Shown piece by piece: positions 48,657 to 58,661 of a DNA stretch of 64,000 nt. Each line of letters begins with the position of its first letter. The first letter of the stretch is position 1. The notes under the pieces are model-generated. The model ran no database searches. It was given only the letters and a program-made list of their open reading frames with translations, and was not told the DNA's origin. Both the position numbers and the translations under genes were made by a program. This DNA is from Citrobacter sp. R56 (lineage in GTDB: Bacteria; Pseudomonadota; Gammaproteobacteria; Enterobacterales; Enterobacteriaceae). The stretch lies in assembly GCF_016811995.1 (NCBI RefSeq), contig NZ_CP069159.1:2170001-2234000 (forward strand). The letters run 5' to 3'.

Positions 48657-49403
48657 ATGAAAACGTTAACCGCTTATACCCTGCGTCTGGGTGACAACTG
48701 CCTGATTCTGTCACAACGCCTTGGCGCGTGGTGTGGACATGCGCCGGAGCTGGAGATCGATCTCGCGCTCGCCAACATTGGTCTGGATTTGCTGGGCCAG
48801 GCGCGCAACTTCTTAAGTTATGCCGCCGAACTGGAAGACGCGGGCGACGAAGATACGCTGGCGTTTGGCCGCGATGAGCGCCAGTTTCGCAACTTACTGC
48901 TGGTCGAACAGCCAAACGGCAACTTTGCCGACACCCTCGTGCGCCAGTATTTCATTGATGCCTGGCACGTGGCGCTGTTCACCCGTCTTACGCTGAGCCG
49001 CGATCAGCAGCTTGCTGCCATTGCCGCCAAAGCGATTAAAGAAGCGCGTTATCACCTGCGTTTCAGCCGCGGCTGGCTGGAGCGTCTGGGCAACGGTACT
49101 GACGTGTCGGCGCAAAAAATGCAGCAGGCGGTCAACAATCTGTGGCGCTTTACCGCCGAATTGTTCGACGCCGATGAGATTGATATCGCCCTGAGCGACG
49201 CCGGTATTGCCGTTCATCCCGCGCAGTTACGTGCGGAATGGGAAGCGGAAGTGTTCGCCGGATTGCGTGAAGCCACGCTCACGACGCCAGAAGAAGCGGC
49301 GTACCGCACGGGCGGCAAAAAAGGGCTGCACACCGAACATCTGGGACCGATGCTGGCGGAAATGCAGTACCTCCAGCGCGCTTATCCTGGTCAGCAGTGG
49401 TAA
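48657..49403 (+). CDS. paaC: Phenylacetyl-CoA epoxidase structural subunit PaaC
   Basis: 248 aa from the ATG at 48657 (GAGGCAGGGA site). It is a ferritin-fold partner of PaaA that lacks the catalytic iron centre and helps bind CoA substrate. LALANIGLDLLGQARNFLSYAAELE and KEARYHLRFSRGW show the family helices. Confidence 0.96.
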   Translation: MKTLTAYTLRLGDNCLILSQRLGAWCGHAPELEIDLALANIGLDLLGQARNFLSYAAELEDAGDEDTLAFGRDERQFRNLLLVEQPNGNFADTLVRQYFIDAWHVALFTRLTLSRDQQLAAIAAKAIKEARYHLRFSRGWLERLGNGTDVSAQKMQQAVNNLWRFTAELFDADEIDIALSDAGIAVHPAQLRAEWEAEVFAGLREATLTTPEEAAYRTGGKKGLHTEHLGPMLAEMQYLQRAYPGQQW

Positions 49404-49416
49404 CGGAGGAGTCGTC

Positions 49417-49914
49417 ATGCAACGTCTGGCAGAAGTAGCCCCGGCACAAATACGCGAAATCTGGAATCTGCTTAGCGAGATCCCGGACCCGGAAATTCCG
49501 GTGCTGACCATTACCGATCTCGGCATGGTGCGCAGCGTCGCACAGCAAGGCGAAGGTTGGGTTATTGGCTTTACGCCGACCTATTCCGGTTGTCCGGCGA
49601 CGGAGCATCTGGTAGGCGCTATCCGCGAGGCGATGACGACGCACGGTTTTACGCCCGTTCACATTGTACTGCGCCTCGATCCGGCCTGGACGACCGACTG
49701 GATGACGCCGGATGCCCGTGAACGCCTGCGCCAGTACGGTATCAGCCCGCCGGTCGGACACAGTTGCCATGCGCATCTTCCGGCCGAGGTGAGCTGTCCG
49801 CGCTGCGGCAGCGTACACACGTCGCTTATCAGTGAATTTGGTTCAACGGCCTGCAAAGCGCTCTGGCGCTGCGACAGCTGCCGTGAACCCTTCGATTATT
49901 TCAAATGTATTTGA
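49417..49914 (+). CDS. paaD: PaaD, Fe-S maturation factor for the epoxidase
   Basis: 165 aa from the ATG at 49417 with GGAGGAG upstream. The N-terminal part (about 1-100) is a DUF59/MIP18 domain with IPDPEIPVLTITDLGMV and YSGCPATE. The C-terminal part has a zinc-ribbon-like CPRCGSVH ... CKALWRCDSC. It is required for assembly of the Fe-S cluster or complex rather than for catalysis. Confidence 0.95.
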   Translation: MQRLAEVAPAQIREIWNLLSEIPDPEIPVLTITDLGMVRSVAQQGEGWVIGFTPTYSGCPATEHLVGAIREAMTTHGFTPVHIVLRLDPAWTTDWMTPDARERLRQYGISPPVGHSCHAHLPAEVSCPRCGSVHTSLISEFGSTACKALWRCDSCREPFDYFKCI

Positions 49915-49921
49915 GGTTGCC

Positions 49922-50992
49922 ATGACAACGTTTCATTCCTTAACGGTGGCAAAAGTAGAACCCGAAACCCGCGATGCGGTGACTATCACCTTTGCGGTGC
50001 CGCCCGCATTACAGGACGCGTATCGCTTTCGTCCAGGTCAACACCTGACGCTGAAAGCGCAGCTGGCAGGGACGGAGCTACGCCGCTGTTACTCCATCTG
50101 CCGTAGCCTGAATCCGGGCGAAATCAGCGTGGCGGTAAAAGCTATCGAGGGAGGGCGTTTCTCCCGCTATGCCCGCGACGAGATCAAACAAGGTATGGCG
50201 CTTGAGGTCATGGTGCCGCAGGGCCATTTCGGCTATCAGCCGCAAGCCCAGCGCAGCGGGCGCTATCTGGCGATTGCCGCAGGTTCCGGCATCACGCCGA
50301 TGTTGGCGATTTTGTCTGCCACCCTGCAAACCGAAACCGCCAGCGAGTTCACGCTGATTTACGGTAACCGTAGCAGCCAGAGCATGATGTTTCGCCAGGC
50401 GCTGGCCGACCTGAAAGACAAATATCCGCAGCGTCTGCAACTGGTCTGCGTTTTCAGTCAGGAGACGATGGACAGCGATCTGCTGCACGGTCGCATTGAC
50501 GGTGAGAAATTGACGGCATTGGCCACCCACCTGGTCGATTACAGCCAGTTTGACGCGGCCTTTATCTGTGGCCCGGCGGCGATGATGGACGAGGCGGAAG
50601 TCACGCTCAAAGCGCTCGGCATGCCGGAAAAAGCCATCCATCTGGAGCGGTTCAACACCCCAGGTTCAGCGGTAAAACGCACGACCAGCGTCCAGACCGA
50701 AGGGCAAAAAGTGACCGTTCGTCAGGATGGCCGTGACCGTGAAATCACGCTGTCTGCCGATGACGAAAGCATTCTTGATGCGGCGCTGCGTCAGGGCGCT
50801 GACTTACCGTACGCCTGTAAAGGCGGGGTATGCGCCACCTGTAAATGCAAAGTGGTGCGTGGAAAAGTGGACATGGTCACCAACTACAGCCTGGAGCCGG
50901 ACGAACTGGCGGCGGGTTATGTCCTGAGCTGTCAGGCGCTGCCGCTGACCAGCGATGTGGTTGTCGACTTTGACGCGAAGGGGATGGCATGA
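49922..50992 (+). CDS. paaE: Phenylacetyl-CoA epoxidase reductase PaaE
   Basis: 356 aa from the ATG at 49922 (GAGGTTGCC before it). It is a phthalate dioxygenase reductase-like protein: FAD-binding RCYSICRS, NAD-binding GSGITPMLAIL, and a C-terminal plant-type [2Fe-2S] ferredoxin with cysteines in CKGGVCATCKC and a later SCQ. It passes electrons from NADPH to the di-iron centre. Confidence 0.96.
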   Translation: MTTFHSLTVAKVEPETRDAVTITFAVPPALQDAYRFRPGQHLTLKAQLAGTELRRCYSICRSLNPGEISVAVKAIEGGRFSRYARDEIKQGMALEVMVPQGHFGYQPQAQRSGRYLAIAAGSGITPMLAILSATLQTETASEFTLIYGNRSSQSMMFRQALADLKDKYPQRLQLVCVFSQETMDSDLLHGRIDGEKLTALATHLVDYSQFDAAFICGPAAMMDEAEVTLKALGMPEKAIHLERFNTPGSAVKRTTSVQTEGQKVTVRQDGRDREITLSADDESILDAALRQGADLPYACKGGVCATCKCKVVRGKVDMVTNYSLEPDELAAGYVLSCQALPLTSDVVVDFDAKGMA

Positions 50993-51756
50993 ACGAACTC
51001 ATTGTCAGCCGTCACGACCGCGTATTGCAGCTGACGCTGAACCGTCCGGCTGCGCGTAATGCCCTGAACAATGCCCTGCTGGCGCAACTGGCGAGCGAAC
51101 TGGAAGCCGCCGCGAGCGACGGCGACATCTCCGTCTGCGTCATCACCGGTAACGAACGTTTTTTTGCCGCCGGTGCCGATCTCAATGAGATGGCGGAAAA
51201 AGATCTCCCCGCCACGCTCAACGACGCGCGTGTCCATCTGTGGGCCCGTATCAACGCGTTTAATAAGCCGTTGATCGCCGCAGTCAACGGTTACGCGCTG
51301 GGCGCAGGTTGTGAGCTGGCGCTGCTGTGCGATGTGGTGATTGCCGGGGATAACGCCCGTTTTGGTCTGCCGGAGATTACGCTGGGCATTATGCCGGGCG
51401 CCGGTGGAACCCAGCGTCTGATTCGCAGCGTCGGGAAATCGCTTGCCAACAAAATGGTGCTGACTGGTGAGAGCATTACCGCGCAGCAGGCGTTGCAGTC
51501 GGGTCTGGCCAGCGATGTCTACCCGGCGGCGCTGACGCTGGAGTATGCCTTAAAACAGGCGGCGCTGATGGCGCGTCATTCGCCGCTGGCGCTACAGGCG
51601 GCAAAGCAGGCGCTACGCCAGTCGCAGGAAGTCCCCCTCCAGGCAGGACTGGCGCAAGAACGCCAGCTCTTTACGCTGCTTTCGGCAACGGAAGATCGCC
51701 GGGAAGGGATCGACGCATTTTTACAAAAACGCTCACCGGTTTTTAAAGGACGCTAA
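50989..51756 (+). CDS. paaF: 2,3-dehydroadipyl-CoA hydratase PaaF
   Basis: 255-aa enoyl-CoA hydratase (crotonase fold). The oxyanion-hole stretches (ITGNERFFAAGADL and NGYALGAGCELALLCD) are intact, with catalytic Glu residues in GLPEITLGIMPGAGG. It hydrates 2,3-dehydroadipyl-CoA to 3-hydroxyadipyl-CoA. Starts inside paaE (ATGA overlap). Confidence 0.96.
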   Translation: MNELIVSRHDRVLQLTLNRPAARNALNNALLAQLASELEAAASDGDISVCVITGNERFFAAGADLNEMAEKDLPATLNDARVHLWARINAFNKPLIAAVNGYALGAGCELALLCDVVIAGDNARFGLPEITLGIMPGAGGTQRLIRSVGKSLANKMVLTGESITAQQALQSGLASDVYPAALTLEYALKQAALMARHSPLALQAAKQALRQSQEVPLQAGLAQERQLFTLLSATEDRREGIDAFLQKRSPVFKGR

Positions 51757-51758
51757 TC

Positions 51759-52544
51759 ATGGATTTCATTCTGAGTCATGTAGAACAGGGCGTGATGACG
51801 ATTACGCTCAACCGCCCGGAGCGTCTGAACAGTTTCAATGACGTGATGCACCAGCAATTGTCCGAGTGCCTGAAACAGGCCGAGCGCGATGACACCATCC
51901 GCTGTCTGCTGGTGACCGGGGCCGGGCGCGGTTTTTGCGCCGGACAGGATCTTAACGACCGTAATGTCGACCCTAATGGACCCGCACCTGACCTGGGCAT
52001 GTCGGTGGAACGTTTCTATAACCCGCTGGTGCGCCGCCTGGCAAAACTGCCTAAACCGGTCATCTGCGCGGTGAACGGTGTCGCGGCGGGCGCTGGGGCA
52101 ACGCTGGCGCTGGGTTGCGATATCGTTATCGCCGCCCGTTCGGCAAATTTTGTGATGGCGTTCAGTAAATTAGGGTTAGTGCCTGATTGTGGCGGCACCT
52201 GGCTGTTGCCGCGCGTAGCGGGGCGAGCGCGTGCGATGGGACTGGCGCTGCTGGGCGACAAGCTGAGCGCAGAGCAGGCGCACAGCTGGGGCATGATCTG
52301 GCAGGTGGTGGACGATGAAAAACTCTCCGACACCGCACAGCAACTGGCGCTTCATCTGGCGGCGCAGCCCACCTTTGGGCTGGGGTTGATCAAACAGGCG
52401 CTTAACCACGCAGAAACCAGCACGCTGGACGCACAGCTCGATCTGGAGCGCGATTACCAGCGTCTGGCGGGCCGAAGCGCCGATTACCGGGAAGGCGTCA
52501 GCGCATTTCTCGCCAAACGTTCACCGCAGTTCACGGGGAAATAA
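51759..52544 (+). CDS. paaG: 1,2-epoxyphenylacetyl-CoA isomerase PaaG
   Basis: 261-aa crotonase-fold enzyme that converts the ring epoxide to oxepin-CoA and later isomerises the double bond. Oxyanion segments VTGAGRGFCAGQDLNDR and NGVAAGAGATLALGCD are present. It begins 2 nt after paaF and is followed immediately by paaH. Family match is unambiguous by sequence and operon order. Confidence 0.95.
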   Translation: MDFILSHVEQGVMTITLNRPERLNSFNDVMHQQLSECLKQAERDDTIRCLLVTGAGRGFCAGQDLNDRNVDPNGPAPDLGMSVERFYNPLVRRLAKLPKPVICAVNGVAAGAGATLALGCDIVIAARSANFVMAFSKLGLVPDCGGTWLLPRVAGRARAMGLALLGDKLSAEQAHSWGMIWQVVDDEKLSDTAQQLALHLAAQPTFGLGLIKQALNHAETSTLDAQLDLERDYQRLAGRSADYREGVSAFLAKRSPQFTGK

Positions 52545-52545
52545 G

Positions 52546-53973
52546 ATGATGACACGTGTACAGACCGTTGCGGTGATTGGCAGTGGCACGATGGGGGCGG
52601 GCATTGCCGAAGTCGCCGCCAGCCACGGTCATCAGGTGCTGCTGTATGACATTTCGGCAGCCGCCGTTTCTCGCGGTGTTGACGGCATTCGCCGTCGCCT
52701 GGAATCTCGCGTGGCGCGCGGCAAATTAACGGCGGCAGCCTGTGAGACGACGCTGGCGCGACTGGTTCCGGTGACCGATATCGACTCGCTGGCGGCGGCG
52801 GATCTGGTGATTGAAGCGGCGTCAGAACGCCTTGAGATCAAACAGGCGCTGTTTTCCCAGTTGGCGGAAATTTGCCAGCCTCACACGCTACTGACCAGTA
52901 ATACCTCGTCGATCTCCATTACGGCGATCGCCGCCAGCGTAAGCCATCCTGAACGTGTCGCCGGACTGCACTTTTTCAATCCCGCACCGGTGATGAAACT
53001 GGTCGAAGTCGTCAGCGGATTAGCGACTTCAGAGGCGGTGGTGGAGCAACTGTGCAATCTGGCGATGAGCTGGGGGAAACAGCCCGTACGCTGCCAGTCT
53101 ACGCCTGGATTTATCGTCAATCGGGTGGCTCGCCCGTTCTATTCGGAAGCCTGGCGCGCGCTGGAAGAACAGGTTGCAGCGCCGGAGGTCATTGATGCCG
53201 CGCTGCGTGGCGGCGGTGGTTTCCCGATGGGACCGCTGGAATTGACCGACCTGATCGGTCAGGACGTCAACTTTGCGGTGACCTGCTCGGTGTTTAACGC
53301 GTTCTGGCAGGAACGCCGTTTTCTGCCTTCGCTGGTTCAACAAGAACTGGTGATGGCGGGGCGTCTGGGCAAAAAAAGCGGTCACGGCGTCTATGACTGG
53401 CGTACCGAACGTGCCCCCGCCGAGGTAGTCGGGACGGTGAGTGCGAGCTACGGCCCGGTGAAGATTGAAAAGAGAAGTGACGGTGTCACCGAACTTGACG
53501 ATGTACTGCTGATTGAAACGCAGGGCGAAACCGCCCAGGCGCTGGCCTTGCGCACCGGGCGCGCGGTGGTGGTGGTGGATCGCATGGAAGGCGATGTGGC
53601 GATTGTCGCCGCCGCCGACAGTAATCCACGCTCAGCGACGCAAAAAGCGATTTATTACCTGCAGCAGCAGGGGAAAAACGTGCTGCACATCGCAGACTAT
53701 CCGGGGTTACTGGTCTGGCGTACCGTTGCGATGATCGTGAACGAAGCGCTGGATACGCTGCAAAAAGGGGTCGCCACCGAACAAGACATCGATACCGCCA
53801 TGCGGCTTGGCGTTAATTATCCGTACGGGCCTCTCGCATGGGGGGAACGTCTCGGCTGGCAACGCCTGCTGATTCTGCTGGAAAACCTGCAACGCCATTA
53901 CGGTGAAGAACGTTATCGCCCTTGCTCACTGCTGCGCCAGCGTGCGCTTCTGGAGTCTGGTTATGAGTCATAA
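52546..53973 (+). CDS. paaH: 3-hydroxyadipyl-CoA dehydrogenase PaaH
   Basis: 475-aa NAD-dependent dehydrogenase, E. coli length. GSGTMGAGIAEVAASHGH binds NAD; the active-site His-Glu pair lies in LHFFNPAPVMKLVEVV. Two copies of the C-terminal dehydrogenase domain are present (FIVNRVARPFYSEAW and a second near VNYPYGPLAWGE). It oxidises 3-hydroxyadipyl-CoA to 3-oxoadipyl-CoA. Confidence 0.96.
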   Translation: MMTRVQTVAVIGSGTMGAGIAEVAASHGHQVLLYDISAAAVSRGVDGIRRRLESRVARGKLTAAACETTLARLVPVTDIDSLAAADLVIEAASERLEIKQALFSQLAEICQPHTLLTSNTSSISITAIAASVSHPERVAGLHFFNPAPVMKLVEVVSGLATSEAVVEQLCNLAMSWGKQPVRCQSTPGFIVNRVARPFYSEAWRALEEQVAAPEVIDAALRGGGGFPMGPLELTDLIGQDVNFAVTCSVFNAFWQERRFLPSLVQQELVMAGRLGKKSGHGVYDWRTERAPAEVVGTVSASYGPVKIEKRSDGVTELDDVLLIETQGETAQALALRTGRAVVVVDRMEGDVAIVAAADSNPRSATQKAIYYLQQQGKNVLHIADYPGLLVWRTVAMIVNEALDTLQKGVATEQDIDTAMRLGVNYPYGPLAWGERLGWQRLLILLENLQRHYGEERYRPCSLLRQRALLESGYES

Positions 53974-54385
53974 CGCCTGGCAAAACGCCCACGCTATGTA
54001 CGAAAACGACGCCTGCGCAAAAGCGCTGGGGATCAACATTATTGAGATGGGTGACGGCTTTGCTGTGTTGACGATGACCGTCACGCCGCAAATGTTGAAT
54101 GGGCATCAGAGCTGCCACGGCGGGCAACTGTTTTCTCTGGCGGATACCGCGTTTGCCTACGCCTGCAACAGTCAGGGACTGGCGGCGGTGGCCTCGGCCT
54201 GCACCATTGATTTTTTACGCCCGGGATTTGCGGGCGATGTTCTGACGGCGACCGCGCAGGTTCGCCATCAGGGCAAAAAAACCGGTGTTTACGATATCGA
54301 AATTGTTAACCAACAGCAGAAAACGGTCGCGCTGTTTCGCGGTAAATCTCACCGCACCGGCGGCACCATTACAGGAGAAGCCTGA
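53963..54385 (+). CDS. paaI: Hydroxyphenylacetyl-CoA thioesterase PaaI
   Basis: 140 aa from the ATG at 53963, overlapping paaH by 11 nt. It is a hotdog-fold acyl-CoA thioesterase with the [19 protein letters not shown] signature, including the catalytic Asp. It rescues CoA from dead-end aryl-CoA intermediates. Family and operon order fix the call. Confidence 0.95.
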   Translation: MSHNAWQNAHAMYENDACAKALGINIIEMGDGFAVLTMTVTPQMLNGHQSCHGGQLFSLADTAFAYACNSQGLAAVASACTIDFLRPGFAGDVLTATAQVRHQGKKTGVYDIEIVNQQQKTVALFRGKSHRTGGTITGEA

Positions 54386-55590
54386 TGCGCGATGCATTTA
54401 TTTGTGACGGAATCCGTACGCCCATTGGTCGCTACGGCGGCGCGTTGTCTGGCATACGTGCTGATGATTTAGGGGCCATCCCACTGCGTGAACTGCTGGT
54501 GCGTAACCCAAAACTTGACGCACAACGCATTGATGACGTGATTTTCGGCTGCGCCAACCAGGCGGGCGAAGATAACCGCAACGTGGCGCGTATGTCATCA
54601 CTGTTGGCGGGGCTGCCGCAAACCGTTTCCGGTACCACCATCAACCGTTTGTGCGGTTCTGGTCTGGATGCGCTGGGCTTTGCCGCGCGTGCCATTAAAT
54701 CGGGCGACAGCGATCTGCTGATCGCAGGCGGCGTGGAGTCAATGTCGCGTGCACCTTTCGTGATGGGCAAGGCGACCAGCGCATTTTCGCGTCAGGCAGA
54801 GATGTTTGATACCACCATTGGCTGGCGATTTGTGAACCCGCTCATGGAGCAGCAATTTGGTACTGACAGCATGCCGGAAACGGCAGAGAATGTAGCTGAG
54901 TTGTTAAGGATAACGCGTGAGGATCAAGATGCCTTTGCGTTACGCAGTCAGCAACGGACGGCGAGAGCGCAAGAGATGGGTATCCTGGCGCAGGAAATCG
55001 TTCCGGTCGTGTTGAAGAATAAAAAAGGTGCTGTAACAGAAATACAACATGACGAGCACCCGCGTGCGGAAACGACCCTCGCGCAGCTCAACGCGCTAAA
55101 AGCCCCGTTTCGTCGTGATGGCGTCGTTACCGCAGGTAATGCGTCTGGGGTTAACGACGGTGCCGCAGCGCTGATTGTCGCCAGCGAACAGATGGCCATT
55201 GCGCAGGGACTGACCCCGCGGGCACGTATTGTCGCGATGGCGACAGCCGGGGTTGAGCCGCGCCTGATGGGACTGGGTCCGGTACCTGCCACTCGCAAAG
55301 TGCTGGAGCGCGCCGGTCTGAGTATTCACGACATGGACGTTATCGAACTGAACGAAGCGTTCGCCGCCCAGGCGTTGGGTGTGCTGCGTGAGCTGGGGCT
55401 GGCAGATGATGCCCCGCATGTTAACCCCAATGGTGGTGCGATTGCGTTAGGCCATCCGTTGGGAATGAGTGGTGCCCGGCTGGCGTTAGCCGCGACACAC
55501 GAGCTGCATCGTCGCAACGGTCGTTACGCGTTGTGCACGATGTGTATCGGCGTGGGTCAGGGCATTGCCATGATTCTGGAACGTGTTTGA
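54385..55590 (+). CDS. paaJ: 3-oxoadipyl-CoA/3-oxo-5,6-dehydrosuberyl-CoA thiolase PaaJ
   Basis: 401-aa thiolase. The active-site Cys lies in [11 protein letters not shown], the catalytic His in [17 protein letters not shown], and the C-terminal Cys in TMCIGVGQG. It releases acetyl-CoA twice in the pathway and finishes with succinyl-CoA. The ATG shares its A with the paaI stop (TGATG). Confidence 0.96.
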   Translation: MRDAFICDGIRTPIGRYGGALSGIRADDLGAIPLRELLVRNPKLDAQRIDDVIFGCANQAGEDNRNVARMSSLLAGLPQTVSGTTINRLCGSGLDALGFAARAIKSGDSDLLIAGGVESMSRAPFVMGKATSAFSRQAEMFDTTIGWRFVNPLMEQQFGTDSMPETAENVAELLRITREDQDAFALRSQQRTARAQEMGILAQEIVPVVLKNKKGAVTEIQHDEHPRAETTLAQLNALKAPFRRDGVVTAGNASGVNDGAAALIVASEQMAIAQGLTPRARIVAMATAGVEPRLMGLGPVPATRKVLERAGLSIHDMDVIELNEAFAAQALGVLRELGLADDAPHVNPNGGAIALGHPLGMSGARLALAATHELHRRNGRYALCTMCIGVGQGIAMILERV

Positions 55591-55616
55591 GCATAACAAC
55601 CTGCGAGTACCCTACA

Positions 55617-56936
55617 ATGACAACGAAAACAACAACACAACTGGATCCGATTGAAACCGCGTCTCTGGATGAATTACAGGCGCTGCAAACCCAGCGCCTG
55701 AAGTGGACGCTGAAACATGCTTACGACAACGTTCCGATGTATCGCCGCAAATTTGATGCCGCTGGCGTGCATCCTGACGATTTCAAAGAGCTGGCCGACC
55801 TGCGCAAATTCCCGTGCACCACCAAACAGGATCTGCGTGATAACTACCCGTTCGACACCTTTGCGGTACCGATGGAGCAGGTAGTGCGTATCCACGCCTC
55901 TTCAGGAACCACCGGTAAACCGACGGTTGTCGGCTATACCCAAAATGATATTGATACCTGGGCGAATATTGTCGCGCGCTCACTGCGCGCAGCAGGCGGC
56001 ACCGCGAAAGATAAAATTCATGTCGCCTACGGTTACGGACTGTTCACCGGCGGGCTTGGTGCGCACTACGGCGCGGAGCGTTTAGGGGCCACGGTTATTC
56101 CGATGTCCGGCGGACAAACTGAAAAACAGGCGCAGCTGATCCGTGATTTCCAGCCCGATATGATTATGGTCACGCCGTCATACTGCCTGAACTTAATTGA
56201 AGAACTGGAGCGCCAGATGGGTGGCGACGCCAGTCAGTGTTCTCTGCGTGTCGGCGTGTTTGGCGCAGAACCGTGGACGCAGGCGATGCGTAAAGAAATT
56301 GAGCGCCGTCTGGGGATCACCGCGCTGGATATTTATGGCTTGTCCGAAGTGATGGGACCCGGCGTGGCGATGGAGTGTATCGAAACGGCGGACGGTCCGA
56401 CCATCTGGGAAGATCACTTCTACCCGGAAATCGTCAACCCGAATGATGGCACGCCGCTGGACGATGGTGAGCAGGGCGAATTACTGTTCACCACTCTGAC
56501 CAAAGAGGCGTTGCCTGTGATTCGTTACCGTACCCGTGACCTGACGCGTTTGCTGCCGGGCACCGCCCGCACAATGCGCCGTATGGACCGCATCAGTGGC
56601 CGCAGCGACGACATGTTGATTATTCGCGGCGTGAACGTCTTCCCATCGCAACTTGAGGAAGAGATCGTCAAGCTCGAGCATCTGTCGCCGCATTACCAGC
56701 TTGAGGTGAACCGTCGCGGGCATCTGGATTCCCTCTCCGTGAAGGTGGAACTGAAAGAGAGCAGCCTGACGCTGACCCATGAACAGCGCTGTCAGGTGTG
56801 CCATCAGTTGCGCCACCGCATCAAATCGATGGTCGGTATTTCGACCGACGTGATGATTGTGAACTGCGGCAGTATTCCGCGTTCAGAGGGGAAAGCCTGC
56901 CGCGTGTTCGATTTACGTAACATCGCCAACGTGTAA
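55617..56936 (+). CDS. paaK: Phenylacetate-CoA ligase PaaK
   Basis: 439 aa from the ATG at 55617, two more than E. coli because the N-terminus is slightly longer. It activates phenylacetate to phenylacetyl-CoA with ATP. The adenylate-forming motif HASSGTTGKPTVVGYT and the C-terminal RSDDMLIIRGVNVFPSQ are intact. Last gene of the long paa operon, followed by REP repeats. Confidence 0.96.
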   Translation: MTTKTTTQLDPIETASLDELQALQTQRLKWTLKHAYDNVPMYRRKFDAAGVHPDDFKELADLRKFPCTTKQDLRDNYPFDTFAVPMEQVVRIHASSGTTGKPTVVGYTQNDIDTWANIVARSLRAAGGTAKDKIHVAYGYGLFTGGLGAHYGAERLGATVIPMSGGQTEKQAQLIRDFQPDMIMVTPSYCLNLIEELERQMGGDASQCSLRVGVFGAEPWTQAMRKEIERRLGITALDIYGLSEVMGPGVAMECIETADGPTIWEDHFYPEIVNPNDGTPLDDGEQGELLFTTLTKEALPVIRYRTRDLTRLLPGTARTMRRMDRISGRSDDMLIIRGVNVFPSQLEEEIVKLEHLSPHYQLEVNRRGHLDSLSVKVELKESSLTLTHEQRCQVCHQLRHRIKSMVGISTDVMIVNCGSIPRSEGKACRVFDLRNIANV

Positions 56937-56939
56937 GTC

Positions 56940-57018
56940 TTGCCGGATGGCGGCGTAAACACCTTATCCGGCCTACAGGTTGACCGTAGGTCGGGTAAGC
57001 GTCGCGCCACCCGACAAA
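56940..57018. repeat. Two REP units (BIME-like) between paaK and paaX
   Basis: TGCCGGATGGCGGCGTAAAC ... TTATCCGGCCTAC followed by GTAGGTCGGGTAAGC ... CCACCCGACAAA: two REP-type palindromes in opposite orientation, typical of enterobacterial intergenic repeats, after the paaK stop. Confidence 0.85.
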
Positions 57019-57079
57019 GTCCTCGCATAAACCTATGCTATGATGCGTAAATCTGAACAATAACAACAGAATGAGTCAC

Positions 57080-58033
57080 ATGAGTAAACTCGATACCTTC
57101 ATCCAGCATGCGGTTAGCTCGGGCCACATCAGTGGAACCTCACTCATCTCTTCGCTTTATGGCGACTCGCTCTCTCATCGCGGCGGTGAAATCTGGCTCG
57201 GGAGTCTGGCTGCGTTGCTGGAAGGGCTGGGCTTTGGCGAGCGCTTTGTGCGTACCGCGCTGTTTCGACTCAATAAAGAGGGCTGGCTGAATGTTTCGCG
57301 TCTGGGCCGCCGTAGTTTCTACAGTCTGAGTGACAAAGGTCTGCGTTTAACCCGACGAGCAGAAAACAAAATCTATCGCGCGGAACAGCCCGCATGGGAT
57401 GGCAAATGGCTGCTGCTGTTGTCTGAAGGGTTAGACAAAAACACCCTCGCGGATGTGAAAAAACAGCTGATCTGGCAGGGGTTTGGTACCCTGGCACCCA
57501 GTCTGATGGCGTCGCCGTCGCAACAGCTTGCGGATGTGCAGTCGCTGTTGCACGAGGCCGGTGTCGCGGAGAACGTTATCTGCTTTGAGGCGCATTCTCC
57601 GCTGGCACTGTCGCGCGCAGCGCTGCGTGCCCGCGTTGAAGAGTGCTGGCAACTGACCGAGCAAAACGTCATGTATGAGTCGTTTATCGACGCATTTCGC
57701 CCGTTGCTGCCCCTGTTGAAAGAGGTGGGGCCAGACGAATTAACCCCGCAGCGCGCTTTTCATATTCAACTGCTGTTAATCCATTTTTATCGACGCGTGG
57801 TGCTAAAAGATCCGCTATTGCCCGAAGAGTTATTACCGGCGCATTGGGCAGGACAGACGGCGCGTCAGCTGTGTATCAATATTTATCAACGTGTTGCCCC
57901 AGGTGCGCTGGCGTTTGTCAGTGAAAAAGGGGAAACCTCGGTAGGAGAATTGCCGTCGCCGGGCAGTCTCTGGTTCCAGCGTTTTGGCGGTCTGAGCGTA
58001 GATCAGGAGGCAGTATGCCAGTTTATCAAATAG
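57080..58033 (+). CDS. paaX: Phenylacetate repressor PaaX
   Basis: 317 aa from the ATG at 57080; the ATG at 57071 gives three more residues and neither has a strong ribosome site. It is a GntR-like repressor with an N-terminal winged helix (about 20-95, including [15 protein letters not shown]). It represses the paaA and paaZ promoters and is released by phenylacetyl-CoA. It overlaps paaY by 19 nt. Confidence 0.95.
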   Translation: MSKLDTFIQHAVSSGHISGTSLISSLYGDSLSHRGGEIWLGSLAALLEGLGFGERFVRTALFRLNKEGWLNVSRLGRRSFYSLSDKGLRLTRRAENKIYRAEQPAWDGKWLLLLSEGLDKNTLADVKKQLIWQGFGTLAPSLMASPSQQLADVQSLLHEAGVAENVICFEAHSPLALSRAALRARVEECWQLTEQNVMYESFIDAFRPLLPLLKEVGPDELTPQRAFHIQLLLIHFYRRVVLKDPLLPEELLPAHWAGQTARQLCINIYQRVAPGALAFVSEKGETSVGELPSPGSLWFQRFGGLSVDQEAVCQFIK

Positions 58034-58611
58034 ATGGATTGACCCCGGTGGTGCCTGAAGAGAGTTATGTCCATCCGACGGCCGTATTGATTGGTGATGT
58101 GATCCTGGGCAAAGGGGTCTATGTGGGGCCGAACGCCAGTCTGCGGGGGGATTTTGGGCGTATCGTCGTTAAAGATGGGGCGAACATTCAGGATAACTGC
58201 GTGATGCATGGTTTTCCTGAGCAGGACACCGTGGTGGAAGAGAACGGTCATATTGGGCACGGTGCGATCCTGCACGGCTGCACTATCCGTCGCAACGCGC
58301 TCGTCGGTATGAACGCGGTGGTGATGGACGGCGCGGTGATCGGTGAAAACAGCATCGTCGGTGCCGCCGCGTTTGTGAAAGCGAAAGCCGAAATGCCCGC
58401 TGACTACCTGATTATTGGTAGCCCGGCGAAAGCGATTCGCGCGCTGAGCGCGCAGGAGATGGCGTGGAAGCAGCAAGGTACGCGTGAGTATCAGGTGTTG
58501 GTAGAGCGTTGCAAACTGACGATGCATCAGGTGGAGCCGCTGCGGGAAGAAGAATCGGGCCGTAAGCGTCTGCAATTTGATGAGAATCTGCGGCCGAAGT
58601 CGGCCATTTAA
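58015..58611 (+). CDS. paaY: Gamma-carbonic anhydrase-like thioesterase PaaY
   Basis: 198-aa left-handed beta-helix (hexapeptide repeat) protein with conserved metal-binding histidines in the [19 protein letters not shown] region. In E. coli PaaY is a thioesterase that helps PaaI prevent toxic thioester build-up. It overlaps paaX and ends 50 bp before the inverted-repeat element. Confidence 0.94.
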   Translation: MPVYQIDGLTPVVPEESYVHPTAVLIGDVILGKGVYVGPNASLRGDFGRIVVKDGANIQDNCVMHGFPEQDTVVEENGHIGHGAILHGCTIRRNALVGMNAVVMDGAVIGENSIVGAAAFVKAKAEMPADYLIIGSPAKAIRALSAQEMAWKQQGTREYQVLVERCKLTMHQVEPLREEESGRKRLQFDENLRPKSAI

Positions 58612-58661
58612 GCGTTAGCCTTCTCGGGAAAGAGGGCTAATCGCGTCTGTAATGCTGATTA